A stretch of DNA of 64,000 nucleotides. It comes from Phycisphaerales bacterium. Its GTDB lineage: Bacteria > Planctomycetota > Phycisphaerae > UBA1845. Positions within the stretch are counted from its first letter, which is position 1. Each line of letters starts with the position of its first letter. This document shows, one piece after another, positions 40,995 through 49,928 of this stretch. A model generated the notes under the pieces. The model did no database searches and was not told where the DNA came from. It worked only from the letters and a program-made list of their open reading frames with translations. The translations under genes were made by a program, and so were the position numbers. Where the stretch lies: positions 62,001 through 126,000 of the forward strand of contig JACKHG010000006.1 of assembly GCA_020639115.1 (NCBI GenBank), written 5' to 3'.

Positions 40995-43263
40995 AGACCT
41001 CCTGGAGGAGCCGCACGTCGCGGAGATCGACGTCGCCGTCCAGGTCGATGTCGACGCTCTGGCACGCCGGAGCGATGTAGCCGCCGCCCGGACCGCTCAG
41101 GCACGCGGTGAAGTCCGGCAGGTCGGCGAGATCAACCTCGAAGTCGCCGTTGGCGTCTCCCCAACCGGGCACTGGCACCGGGCCGAGGGCGCCGGTGAGG
41201 AACTCCGTGTCGAGGACGATCACGGCAGCCCCCTGCGGGTCAACGGTCAGCGTATTCTTGCCGACGCGCAGCAGGCTGTCGGGCACGGGAACTTCGTTCT
41301 CGTTGAGACCTGCATCGTTCAGCGCGGCGGGATTGAGATAGCCCAGGAGGAACCCGTTGACGCTGACGCTCACCGTGCCGGGACTGTAGGTGCCGGACGC
41401 CACGACGCGGATGAACGCCTGATTGTTCGGATCGCGCGTGATGCCGTGCTTGGTTGCGAAGCTGAGCGTGAAGCTCTGGTGCAGGGCCGGCGGCTCGACG
41501 CCGCGGGCCCGGAAGGCGTTCGTGTTGACGGGCTTCTCTGTGCCCAGACCGTGATCGCCGATGAAGAGCACGAACTCCTCGTTGGGGCCCAGATCGGGCG
41601 CGAGTGCGTCGATCGCATCGCACACGTCCTGGAAGGTTGCGGGCCGGACGTTGCCGTCGGGCACGCCGCTTCCCGCGCACGGATTTTTCGTGCCGGCGCC
41701 GTAAACCAGGTGGACGCTCGTTCCGGTCGTGTTCAAGTCGCCCCATTGCTCCTTGAGCAGCGCGCACATCTTCGTAATTTCGTTCTCGATACCTTGCTGG
41801 TCCGTGATGCCCGCGATAAACAGCGCGTGGTGGCTGGCCGCCGTCGGATCCTCGAGCGTGATGTCCGACTCGCCGCCGGCGTGGCCCCGCCGATAGACGC
41901 CGTGATCCTGCGTGCGCATGTGCGGCTTGTTGACCGGGCTGCTGGCGCTGTCGCGGGAGGCGTGTTTGAGCGCCTGCAGCACGGGCAATCCGTTGCTCAT
42001 CGCGTCGATCAGCGGTTTGACCCAGTGCCCAGCGGGGTCGGGCACACCGTCGGGATCGGCGTGCGCCACCTCGTCGCTGCGGGATGCGGATCCGCCCACC
42101 CAGCGGACCACGCCGCCGAAGGCCTCGTCGAGGTCGTCGAGCATACCGGCGCCGAAACACGATTGCACAAAGATCTTGGCGTCCTTGACGCGTGAGACGG
42201 GCATCGGACCGGACGTATCGATGAGCGCCGCCTTGAGCTTTGCAGCGAGTTCGTCATCGCGCACGAAGTCGATGAAAGGCAGGCCGTTGGGGTCCGGGAT
42301 GGGATTTCCCATGGGGTCGACGATGATGACGCCGTTGGAGTGCATGTACTTGATCGGCACCCCGTTGCTGTCTGCCAGCAGCGTGCCGTTGGGCAGACGG
42401 CGGAGCAGGGCCCCCGCGGAGTGCTCACCCGCCGGCTGCTCCGCTTCGTCGATGACGCCGTTGCTGTTGGCGTCGGTGGCGGAGCCCTCCGCAATCTCGA
42501 TCGAGTCCGGCTTGCCGTTGTAGTTCATGTCGTCGTAACGGCATGCGAGGATGTCGACGAGGTCGGGGATTCCGTTCGTATCCAGGTCGTATACGCTGCC
42601 CTGAGCGATTTCCCATTCGTCGGGGATGCCGTTCTCGTTGAGGTCCTGCTCGCAGTCGTCGGGGACCGCGTTCGTGTTGATATCCGTCGCGCTGCCTTCG
42701 GCCAGCTCGATGTTGTCGGGCACGCCGTTGCCGTTGCAATCGGTGCAATCAATCTGCGGGTCGCCGCATGCGCTGCCGTCGGGATAGGGGAAACCACCGG
42801 GAAGGGCGCAGTCCAGAAAGAACAGGTCCAGGCACTCGCCGCCCAGGCAACAGGCCACGGTCGGCAGACACGCGCCGGCGGCACAACTCGAACCCGGTCC
42901 CTGCGGCTCGCCGCCCAGCAGAATGCAGTCGCTGGGAAATTCGTCGGAGCATCCGCTCGGAAGGCAGCACGCTTCGAGACCGGAGCACGCGCCACATCCG
43001 AACAGGCTGACTTCATCCACGCAACTTTGCGTCCACTCCACGTCGCAGCAGAAGCTGTCCAGTGCGCACACGCAGTTCTGGATCGTCGGATCGCTGCACC
43101 CGGCGCCGTGCCCCGTAGCGCAGCAGTCGAACGGCGCCTGGGCCGTTGGTACCGAAGCAACGGGCTCCACCTGCGCCGGTTTCTGTTCCGGCTTCGATTG
43201 CGCGGACGCAGAACACCAGACCAGAAGAACCAGCAGCGCACTCTTGCCAAGTCGATGACACAT
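40978..43263 (-). CDS. Secreted cysteine-rich protein with caspase-like segments and dockerin-like end
   Basis: This 761-residue protein has a signal peptide (SALLVLLVWCSASAQ), a Cys-rich part with two xACC modules (about 45-175), DxNxNGxPD repeats (174-275), then two stretches that together resemble a caspase fold: AKIFVQSCFGAGM with C369, VRWVGGSASRSDEVA and a helical region (335-440), followed by HHALFIAGI, a helix, VHLVYGAG, a helix and EFVLFIGDHG with H571 (478-575). The canonical order would be the second stretch first, so the domain looks circularly permuted. A beta-rich region and a dockerin-type pair (GDANGDFEVDLADLPDF; DIDLDGDVDLRDV) close the protein. ATG 43263 is preferred: GGAGG eight bases upstream and the signal peptide. 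Confidence 0.8.
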   Translation of the reverse strand: MCHRLGKSALLVLLVWCSASAQSKPEQKPAQVEPVASVPTAQAPFDCCATGHGAGCSDPTIQNCVCALDSFCCDVEWTQSCVDEVSLFGCGACSGLEACCLPSGCSDEFPSDCILLGGEPQGPGSSCAAGACLPTVACCLGGECLDLFFLDCALPGGFPYPDGSACGDPQIDCTDCNGNGVPDNIELAEGSATDINTNAVPDDCEQDLNENGIPDEWEIAQGSVYDLDTNGIPDLVDILACRYDDMNYNGKPDSIEIAEGSATDANSNGVIDEAEQPAGEHSAGALLRRLPNGTLLADSNGVPIKYMHSNGVIIVDPMGNPIPDPNGLPFIDFVRDDELAAKLKAALIDTSGPMPVSRVKDAKIFVQSCFGAGMLDDLDEAFGGVVRWVGGSASRSDEVAHADPDGVPDPAGHWVKPLIDAMSNGLPVLQALKHASRDSASSPVNKPHMRTQDHGVYRRGHAGGESDITLEDPTAASHHALFIAGITDQQGIENEITKMCALLKEQWGDLNTTGTSVHLVYGAGTKNPCAGSGVPDGNVRPATFQDVCDAIDALAPDLGPNEEFVLFIGDHGLGTEKPVNTNAFRARGVEPPALHQSFTLSFATKHGITRDPNNQAFIRVVASGTYSPGTVSVSVNGFLLGYLNPAALNDAGLNENEVPVPDSLLRVGKNTLTVDPQGAAVIVLDTEFLTGALGPVPVPGWGDANGDFEVDLADLPDFTACLSGPGGGYIAPACQSVDIDLDGDVDLRDVRLLQEVFTGGL

Positions 43264-43509
43264 GGCACAAGCCTCCGAGACTGGGTGGGACGTGTGTTTC
43301 CGCGAGCCCGATGAATGCGGAAGTCGAAGGGCATGATACTGCATCCGGCAGTCCCGTCGCAAAAGGAATGATGCGCGCGCCGCAGTTTGAAGTGCGACTG
43401 GCTGGCCGCTGCTCGGCGGATTAGCCGCGATAAGCCGGGCTGCGCTGGTTGAATGGATGAGAACCGCTAAACTGCGGTCCTGGTTGCAAGACATTGAAGG
43501 AGTACTGTG

Positions 43510-45003
43510 ATGCCACTGCCCGAATCCTCTGCGGCGCTGCGTGACCTGCAGCCATCATCGGTATGGACGATCTTCGGCGGAATGGCCGCCGTTCCGCGAC
43601 CCTCCAAGATGGAAGAGCGGATCCGCGCACATCTGGCGGAGTGGTTGCGCAAGCACGAATTGAAATACCGCGAAGACGCGCGCGGCAACATGGTGATCGA
43701 TGTGCCAGCCACCGCCGGAAGCGAAGGGGCGACATTGACCGTCCTGCAGGCCCACGTGGATATGGTCTGCGAAAAGAACTCCGGCGTGCAGCACGATTTC
43801 GCTCACGACCCGATCCGTTTGGTCCTGGACAAGGACGCCCAGGGCGAACCGATCATCCGCGCCGACGGCACCACCCTCGGCGCGGACAACGGGATCGGCG
43901 TCGCCCTCGCCCTGGCAGCCGCAACCGATCCGGACGTCGTGCACGGCCCCCTCGAAATCCTGCTGACCACCGACGAGGAAGCCGGCATGACCGGCGCGGA
44001 CGCGCTGACGCCCGAGTCGTTCCGCAGCCGGCGCCTGCTCAATCTCGACAGCGAGGAGGACGACGCGCTGTACATCGGATGCGCGGGCGGCTGTGACAGC
44101 AACCTCACTTGGGAATATGCCACCAGCGCTGCCAACGAAGCCGAGCACGTCCGCGTGAGCGTCAGCGGTTTGCGCGGCGGGCACAGCGGCGGCGATATCC
44201 ACGAGGGACGCGGCAACGCCAACAAGCTGCTCGTCCGGACGCTGCGTGCCGCCACCGGGCATGGGTTGCGCGTGGTGGAGATCCGCGGCGGAAGCAAGCG
44301 CAACGCCATCCCGCGCGAGGCGCACGCCGATGTGTGCGGTCCCAAGGGCCTCCAGGGTGTCCTGCGCCAGGCGGCGGATCGCGTCGTCGCCCAGACGCGG
44401 GCCGAATCGGGTGAGGCCGATGCGCGCATCGCCGTCGAGACCACTCAGCCGGGTGCCGGCGCCGCCTCGGCTGTCGACACCGTTCGTCTGTTGAACGCTC
44501 TGGCGGCTATTCCCTCCGGCGTTCTGGGCATGCATCCCAAAGCTGCGGGCCTCGTCGAGACGTCGAATAACCTCTCCACGATCGATTGCGCTGTCGCCGG
44601 CAAACGTGGATTAAAGGTGACAGCCGGCACGCTGACGCGCAGTTCGTCTGAGTCGCGCCTCGACGAGGCATTGCAGCAGCTCGTCGCGATCGCGTCCCTC
44701 TCCGGCGCGGAGATCGTTCACGCCAATCGCTACCCTGGCTGGGACCCCGATCCGGACTCGCCGCTGGTCGACCTCTGCCGCCGGGTGTATCAGGAAGTGT
44801 TCAAGCAGGAGCCGAAGGTCGCAGCGATCCACGCCGGCCTGGAGTGCGGCATCATCGGCCAGCGCGTCGGCAAAATGGAGATGATCAGCTTCGGACCGCA
44901 CATCACTGGAGCCCATTCGCCCGACGAGCAGGTCTGGGTCAACTCGGTGGCCAAGATGTGGATCTACCTGAAGGCGGTACTGGCGGAACTGGCCCGGACC
45001 TGA
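43510..45003 (+). CDS. pepD: Aminoacyl-histidine dipeptidase (M20 family)
   Basis: PepD is a cytosolic zinc dipeptidase that cleaves dipeptides such as Xaa-His. The 497-residue protein has the M20 landmarks: AHVDMVCEKNSGVQHDF, GADNGIGVALALA, TTDEEAGMTGA and NLDSEEDDALYIGCAGG, then the lid domain (GLRGGHSGGDIHEGRGNANKLL in pieces) and a C-terminal HAGLECGIIG motif. The metal ligands His/Asp/Glu-Glu are present. The start is ATG 43510 after GAAGGAG at 43496-43502. It converges on the acetyltransferase four bases away. Confidence 0.93.
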   Translation: MPLPESSAALRDLQPSSVWTIFGGMAAVPRPSKMEERIRAHLAEWLRKHELKYREDARGNMVIDVPATAGSEGATLTVLQAHVDMVCEKNSGVQHDFAHDPIRLVLDKDAQGEPIIRADGTTLGADNGIGVALALAAATDPDVVHGPLEILLTTDEEAGMTGADALTPESFRSRRLLNLDSEEDDALYIGCAGGCDSNLTWEYATSAANEAEHVRVSVSGLRGGHSGGDIHEGRGNANKLLVRTLRAATGHGLRVVEIRGGSKRNAIPREAHADVCGPKGLQGVLRQAADRVVAQTRAESGEADARIAVETTQPGAGAASAVDTVRLLNALAAIPSGVLGMHPKAAGLVETSNNLSTIDCAVAGKRGLKVTAGTLTRSSSESRLDEALQQLVAIASLSGAEIVHANRYPGWDPDPDSPLVDLCRRVYQEVFKQEPKVAAIHAGLECGIIGQRVGKMEMISFGPHITGAHSPDEQVWVNSVAKMWIYLKAVLAELART

Positions 45004-45007
45004 CGCG

Positions 45008-45568
45008 TCAGCCGCGGCTGTGCTGCGGGTTCGTCAGACTGGTGAGGACGTGATCCTCCCAACGGCCGTTGATAAGCAGGTAGTCGCGGGCGTAGCCCTC
45101 CACCACGAAGCCCAGCCTCCGCAGCAGCCGGCCGCTGCGGCGATTGTGCGGCATGTAATTCGCGCCGATCCGGTGGATCTCCAGTGCTTCGAACGCGTAG
45201 CCGATCGCGGGACGCAACGCCTCAGCCATCAGCCCGCGCCCTTGGTGCCCCTCGCTCAAACCGAATCCCAGAACGCAGTATTGGGCCGGCCCGCGCTCAA
45301 TCTGGGTAAAGCTGCACGTCCCGAGCACGTTCCCTGCGGCGCGGTCGAAGAGGAACAGGCGCATGGCCCGGTCGGCGTTGAAGTCGTCCAGCGACTGCGC
45401 AATCCGCTCATGCCAGTAGGCCTCGGTAATGAAACCCGGCGGACGCCGCGGCGAGAAGGGGGCCAGGAACGCCTGCTGGTCGCGGAAATACGCGACAACG
45501 CGGGGTACATCACGGGGTTCCGCCATCCGGGTCACCAACCGTTCGGTCGTCAAGATAGGCGGTTCCAT
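45008..45568 (-). CDS. GNAT acetyltransferase, RimJ/RimL-like
   Basis: The 186-residue protein acetylates an amino group using acetyl-CoA, in the RimJ/RimL group that modifies ribosomal protein N-termini. Visible features are PILTTERLVTRMAEPRDV at the start, LFDRAAGNVLGTCSFTQIERG, the acetyl-CoA loop GLSEGHQGRGLMAEAL and HRIGANYMPHNRRSGRLLRRLGFVVEGYARDYLLINGRWEDHV given here in pieces. It is very close to RimJ in order and length. ATG 45568 (MEPPILTTERL) is the family start; a longer in-frame start is not. Confidence 0.88.
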   Translation of the reverse strand: MEPPILTTERLVTRMAEPRDVPRVVAYFRDQQAFLAPFSPRRPPGFITEAYWHERIAQSLDDFNADRAMRLFLFDRAAGNVLGTCSFTQIERGPAQYCVLGFGLSEGHQGRGLMAEALRPAIGYAFEALEIHRIGANYMPHNRRSGRLLRRLGFVVEGYARDYLLINGRWEDHVLTSLTNPQHSRG

Positions 45569-45780
45569 AGGTGTTCGCTGGCTCCGGGCAACTGGTGCTC
45601 CGTCGACTCCACCGGAGTTGCCGCGTGTTGTCGTATCCCCCGCTGCAGCCGTTAGTTGCGTCACGAAGGTTGGCAGTTTCGCCCGTTTCCAGCCGCACTG
45701 TCGAATTTGGAGCATCGGTCCTCGTGCAGTATACTCCATGAAGGGTTGGTAGGGTGTTGCGGTCGATTTCGGATGGTCGC

Positions 45781-46188
45781 ATGAACTCGACAATGACAAT
45801 CTCTGGATCGGGACAGGAGGCAGGCCGCCTCCTGCCGGATAGTCCAACCGACGGCATCATCGAACGCCGCACCAACACCCGTTTCCCCACCCATCTGCAC
45901 GCCTGCCTGGTGCCGCTGAGCATGGCGGATGAAATCCGTTGCGAAACCGACGACGTGGGCGAGGACGGGATCCACGTGACCGTCCCGGTGGGCTACGGCG
46001 TGGCGGTTGGCCAGCGCTACGAAGTTCAACTGGCTGCTCCCGGGGCGACCCTGGGCATGGGCCCGCTGCTGACCAGCCCCGGCCAGTTTGCCACGGTCGT
46101 GCGGACGTCGCTCGACGCGGACGCGACCGGCGGTTCCGTAGGGGTGGGACTTCGCTTGGACGCACCGCTGCCGCCCGGCGTTTGCTGA
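45781..46188 (+). CDS. PilZ-like domain protein
   Basis: The 135-residue protein is probably one PilZ-like beta barrel: RRTNTRFPTHLHACLVPLS, then CETDDVGEDGIHVTVPVGYGV, and a closing VGVGLRLDAPLP. The RxxxR and DxSxxG c-di-GMP motifs are only partly kept (RRTNTR; DDVGEDG), so nucleotide binding is uncertain. ATG 45781 is used; GTG 45754 is an alternative that adds nine residues. It diverges from the RimJ-like gene. Confidence 0.6.
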   Translation: MNSTMTISGSGQEAGRLLPDSPTDGIIERRTNTRFPTHLHACLVPLSMADEIRCETDDVGEDGIHVTVPVGYGVAVGQRYEVQLAAPGATLGMGPLLTSPGQFATVVRTSLDADATGGSVGVGLRLDAPLPPGVC

Positions 46189-46493
46189 CCGGGCCTAGCG
46201 TCCGGACCTCCCTGTGATTAGCCTGCCTGAGGTGCCCGCCAGATCTACTAAAAGGGGTTGCAGAAGCGGTCCCGCTCGGCTACAAAGACCGCTCAGAAAC
46301 GGACTTGCATGTACTGGGCGGGTTCGTCAACAACCCCCGTTGCCTTGCGATGCCGCCCAGGCATAGAGTTGGTGTGTCGGTTGTTTGCACCCGCGTCGAG
46401 GCTGCTGCCTCGCCCGCCGCTACGATGTCCCGCCCGCGCGATGCCCGATGAGGTCAACAGGCATCCGCGCCGGACGCCGCGAGGAGACCCGTT
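46189..46493. other. 305-base gap before the coiled-coil gene
   Basis: No gene is seen. A possible promoter is TTGCCT (about 46340) with TAGAGT 18 bases further on. GAGGAG at 46481-46486 serves the TTG start of the next gene. Confidence 0.4.
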
Positions 46494-47366
46494 TTGAGCA
46501 CACTCACCAAGATCTTTGTCGTCCTGATGGTGGTCTTCAGCATCGCGTTCACCATGTCGACGATCGGCTTTGTGGCAAAAACCAATAAGTGGCGCGACCT
46601 CGCGCAGAAGTACCGCGACGAGGCCCAGGTCGTCCAGGTCAACATGCGCAATCTCGCCGCGTCGCACGCGGCGGAGAAAACCGTGTGGGTCGACAGCAAG
46701 CGCTCGCTCGACGATCGCATCGCCGACCTGAGCGGCCAGGTCGAGCGCGTCACCGCCGACCTCGTCGATGCCCGTCAGCAGCTCGACAAGCTGGGCACCG
46801 AGAAGAGCAACGCGGACGCGCGGGTCGACCAATTGTTGGCCCAGTTGGACGTCGAGCGCACCGGCCGGCAGGAGCAGGCGGGACTCCGCGAGACGGCGGA
46901 AAAGCGCAACCAGGTGCTCGAGACGCGGAACGCGGAGCTGAACACGCGGCTCGAGGAGCTGTCGGCCCGCATCGTCGTGCTCGTCCAGCAACAGCGGCAG
47001 CTCGAGCAGCAGGTCAACATCCTCAAGGATGAAAACAGCAAGATGGCCGATGCGGGCGGCGGCAATCGCGTCTCCGTCAATTCCGGGCGCAGCTCGGCGC
47101 CTTCGGCGGCGCCCATCGGCGTGGCGCCCATCCGCGGCGAGATCGTGGAAGTGGCTGGCAACCTCGCGACGATCAGCGTCGGCTCAGCCGACGGCGTGCG
47201 CGACGGCATGGTCTTCGTGATCTACCGCGGCAGCGAGTACATCGGCGACCTGAAGGTGACGGAAGTCGAGCCGAACCAGGCCGCGGGCGAACTGGTCAAG
47301 ACCCGGGCAACGCCGCGGGCCTCGGACCAGGTCGCGGACGAGCCGGCGTTGGGGCTGGCCCAGTAA
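46494..47366 (+). CDS. Membrane-anchored coiled-coil protein upstream of mreBC
   Basis: The 290-residue protein has one N-terminal membrane helix (IFVVLMVVFSIAFTMSTIGFV), a long coiled coil (about 35-185, rich in Glu, Gln, Lys and Arg), and a small beta domain at the C-terminus (GEIVEVAGNLATISVGSADGV, VFVIYRGSEYIGDLKVTEVE). The plan recalls MreC (helix, coiled coil, beta domain) without sequence identity. The start is TTG 46494 with GAGGAG seven bases upstream. It precedes a 50-residue membrane gene and mreB, so a role in envelope or shape control is likely but unproven. Confidence 0.7.
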   Translation: MSTLTKIFVVLMVVFSIAFTMSTIGFVAKTNKWRDLAQKYRDEAQVVQVNMRNLAASHAAEKTVWVDSKRSLDDRIADLSGQVERVTADLVDARQQLDKLGTEKSNADARVDQLLAQLDVERTGRQEQAGLRETAEKRNQVLETRNAELNTRLEELSARIVVLVQQQRQLEQQVNILKDENSKMADAGGGNRVSVNSGRSSAPSAAPIGVAPIRGEIVEVAGNLATISVGSADGVRDGMVFVIYRGSEYIGDLKVTEVEPNQAAGELVKTRATPRASDQVADEPALGLAQ

Positions 47367-47457
47367 CAGTATGTGAAATCTCCAGTCCGGCAGGAAATTC
47401 ACAGCTCTTGCCGGCTGCGATCCTGGCGTTTCGAGCGGCGAAGCGGAGCGAGCAATC

Positions 47458-47610
47458 ATGGCGGACAGTGGCGGTCAGAGCCCCAAACCCGACAGTGATG
47501 TCTACACCGTGCTCGTCATGGTTGCGACGGTTTTTCTGGCAGTAGGCACGGTATACGTGGGCGTTCGCGGCAACGCGATCTTCGGCAACTGGTTGCCGTT
47601 TTCCTTCTGA
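47458..47610 (+). CDS. Small single-pass membrane protein (50 residues)
   Basis: ATG 47458 follows GGAG (47445-47448) and runs to TGA 47608-47610. The product has a polar N-terminus (ADSGGQSPKPDSD), one hydrophobic helix (VYTVLVMVATVFLAVGTVYVGV) given here for identification of its core VLVMVATVFLAVGTVY, and a short aromatic tail (GNWLPFSF). Its place between the coiled-coil gene and mreB and its good ribosome binding site favour a real gene. No homologue was recalled. Confidence 0.65.
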   Translation: MADSGGQSPKPDSDVYTVLVMVATVFLAVGTVYVGVRGNAIFGNWLPFSF

Positions 47611-47832
47611 TTGCTCAGCCGGTCACTCCTTCTTCCCTGCCGCCGGGCGACAATCCTTCATGAGGCTGTCGCCGCTGTTGGAATTTCGGCAACGGTGCTG
47701 ATTTCACATCCGGCGCTGCGCATTCGCAGATTTTGACTACGCAGTCATGCGCGAATCGTGTAGACTACGGTGTCAAACTGGCGCGGTTTGAATAGATGGA
47801 TCGACCCCACTGGCTGGAAAGGATGCAAGCCT

Positions 47833-48885
47833 GTGATCTTCGATTCCCTCCTCGGATTATTCAGCGTTGATATGGGGATCGACCTCGGCACCTGCAACAC
47901 GCTCGTGTGCGTGAAGGGTGAAGGGGTTGTTCTCAACGAGCCGTCGGTCGTCGCCGTCAAACGCGGCACGAACCGCGTGCTGGATAACGGCAACGCGGTG
48001 GGACTGGTGGCCAAGGAGATGCTTGGGAAGACCCCCGGCAGCATCAGCGCGATCCGTCCGCTCAAGAACGGCGTCATCGCCGACTTCGACATCACCGAGG
48101 CGATGCTCGGGTACTTCATCCGCAAGGTGCACGGGCGGCACAACTTCTTCCGGCCGCGCGTGGTCATCGCCGTCCCCTCGGGCATCACCGCCGTGGAGAA
48201 ACGCGCCGTCTACAACTCCGCCGAACGCGCCGGCGCCCGCCGCGTCTACCTCGTGGACGAACCGATGGCCGCCGGCATCGGCGCCGGCCTGCCCATCGCC
48301 GAGCCCACCGCGTCGATGATCGTCGATATCGGCGGCGGCACGACCGAAGTGGCGATCATGTCCCTCGCGGACATCGCCGTGTGCGAGTCGATCCGCGTGG
48401 CCGGCGACGACATGGACGAGGCGATCATCAGCCACATGCGCCGCACGTACAACCTGATGATCGGCCAGCAGACGGCGGAAGCGATCAAGATCGAGATCGG
48501 CCAGATCGGCGAGAACGACTTCGACGAGGTGCGCGAGGTCCGCGGCCGGGACCTGGTCAGCGGCCTGCCGCGCAAGAGCATCATCTCCAGCAAGGAGGTC
48601 GCCGAGGCCCTGCGCGAGCCGATCAGCGCCATCATCGACTGCGTGATCCGCACGCTGGAGAAGGCCGAGCCGGAACTCGCCGCCGACATCGTCGAGAATG
48701 GCATCCACCTCGCCGGCGGGGGCGCCATGCTGCGCGGGCTCGACATCGTGATGGCCCAGGCGACCGGCCTGAAAGTGACGCTGGTCGAGGACGCGCTGAG
48801 CTGCGTCGCCCGCGGCACCGCGATCTACCTCGAAAACCTGGCGATGTGGAAGGAAACGCTCGAGTCGGATGAGGACGATCTCTGA
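47833..48885 (+). CDS. mreB: Rod-shape determining actin MreB
   Basis: MreB is the bacterial actin that guides envelope synthesis. The 350-residue protein starts MIFDSLLGLFSVDMGIDLG and shows phosphate loop 1 (DLGTCNTLVCV), connect and adenosine motifs (VDIGGGTTEVAIMSL; GIHLAGGGAMLRGLD) and EPMAAGIGAGLPI. GTG 47833 has AAAGGA about ten bases upstream and matches the family start. mreC follows 98 bases later. A TAGACT box at 47761-47766 could be part of its promoter. Confidence 0.95.
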   Translation: MIFDSLLGLFSVDMGIDLGTCNTLVCVKGEGVVLNEPSVVAVKRGTNRVLDNGNAVGLVAKEMLGKTPGSISAIRPLKNGVIADFDITEAMLGYFIRKVHGRHNFFRPRVVIAVPSGITAVEKRAVYNSAERAGARRVYLVDEPMAAGIGAGLPIAEPTASMIVDIGGGTTEVAIMSLADIAVCESIRVAGDDMDEAIISHMRRTYNLMIGQQTAEAIKIEIGQIGENDFDEVREVRGRDLVSGLPRKSIISSKEVAEALREPISAIIDCVIRTLEKAEPELAADIVENGIHLAGGGAMLRGLDIVMAQATGLKVTLVEDALSCVARGTAIYLENLAMWKETLESDEDDL

Positions 48886-48983
48886 TCGTCAACCCGGCGC
48901 GCCGCCTGTCCCATGCGTCATCGTGAGCTGTTCCTGAGCCGTCCGGGCGGTCGCACCGGGCGGGTCCTCCTCTTGAGAATTCC

Positions 48984-49919
48984 ATGGCCCGCAGCCGACG
49001 TCGAGTTCAGAAGCGCAACCGCCGCGGGTGGCTCGGCGCGCTGTTGATCGTGGCCCTCATCGGGCTGCTCATGCCCAAGGCGCTGACCGACCGGTTCATC
49101 AGTCTCGTGCAGGTGATCGTCCCGTTCCAGGACTGGAGCACGCGGACGGCGGACGGAGCAGCCGATCTCGCCTTCGGGGAATCCGACGTGCCGACGCCCG
49201 CGGAGGCGCAGCGTTTGAAGCTGGAGAACGCCGCGCTGCGGCATCGGCTCGCGGCGCTGTCCACGGCGCACGAGCAGCTTTCCACGGATTTTGCGAGCGT
49301 CGCGGGCATTCGTCACCAGGGATTGCACCAGGGCCGGTTGATCCCCGCGCGCGTATTGGCGGCCGACGCGATCCCCTGGCGGGATTCGCGGCTGGTGAAT
49401 GCGGGAACGCTCAAGGGCGTGCGCGCCGACGCCCCGGTGGCGAGCAATCACTTCAGTCTCGCGACCGAGGACCCCGACGAACTGGCCGACGGCCAGGCGG
49501 TGCTGGCGGGCGAGGTGCTGGTCGGCACGATCGAGCAGGTCGGTACGCACACCGCACGCGTGCGGCTGCTTACCGACCGCCAGACGCCGCTGAAGGTGCG
49601 CATCGCCCGGCCGGAGCAGGGTGAATTCCTGCCGCTGGAAGCGGAGTTCTGGCTCGTCGGTACGGGCGGCGGTCGCCTGGAAGTGCGCGACGTCAATCAT
49701 CGCTTCATCCGCGCGGGTTCCATCCGCGAGGGCGATGTCGTGCTCAGCGATCCGACGAATCCCAATCTGCCCGTGGCGCTGACCGTGGGCACGATCTCCG
49801 CGGTGCACGTCGATCCGGAGAGCCCGCTGCTCTATCGTCTGACGGTCGAACCGCCGATCAAGGCGGCGGACCTGCGCACGGTCTTCGTCGTCGACCTCAC
49901 CAGCAACGATCCGGCCTAG
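48984..49919 (+). CDS. mreC: Rod-shape determining protein MreC
   Basis: MreC is the periplasmic partner of MreB in the elongasome. The 311-residue protein has a basic N-terminus, one membrane helix (WLGALLIVALIGLLMPKAL), a coiled coil (EAQRLKLENAALRHRLAAL) and a double beta-barrel domain (IPARVLAADAIPWRDSRLVNAGTLKGV; VGTIEQVGTHTARVRLLTDRQTPL given in pieces). Length and order match the family. The start is ATG 48984. The next gene begins ten bases after the stop; mreD is not seen. Confidence 0.9.
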   Translation: MARSRRRVQKRNRRGWLGALLIVALIGLLMPKALTDRFISLVQVIVPFQDWSTRTADGAADLAFGESDVPTPAEAQRLKLENAALRHRLAALSTAHEQLSTDFASVAGIRHQGLHQGRLIPARVLAADAIPWRDSRLVNAGTLKGVRADAPVASNHFSLATEDPDELADGQAVLAGEVLVGTIEQVGTHTARVRLLTDRQTPLKVRIARPEQGEFLPLEAEFWLVGTGGGRLEVRDVNHRFIRAGSIREGDVVLSDPTNPNLPVALTVGTISAVHVDPESPLLYRLTVEPPIKAADLRTVFVVDLTSNDPA

Positions 49920-49928
49920 GGGGCGGAG

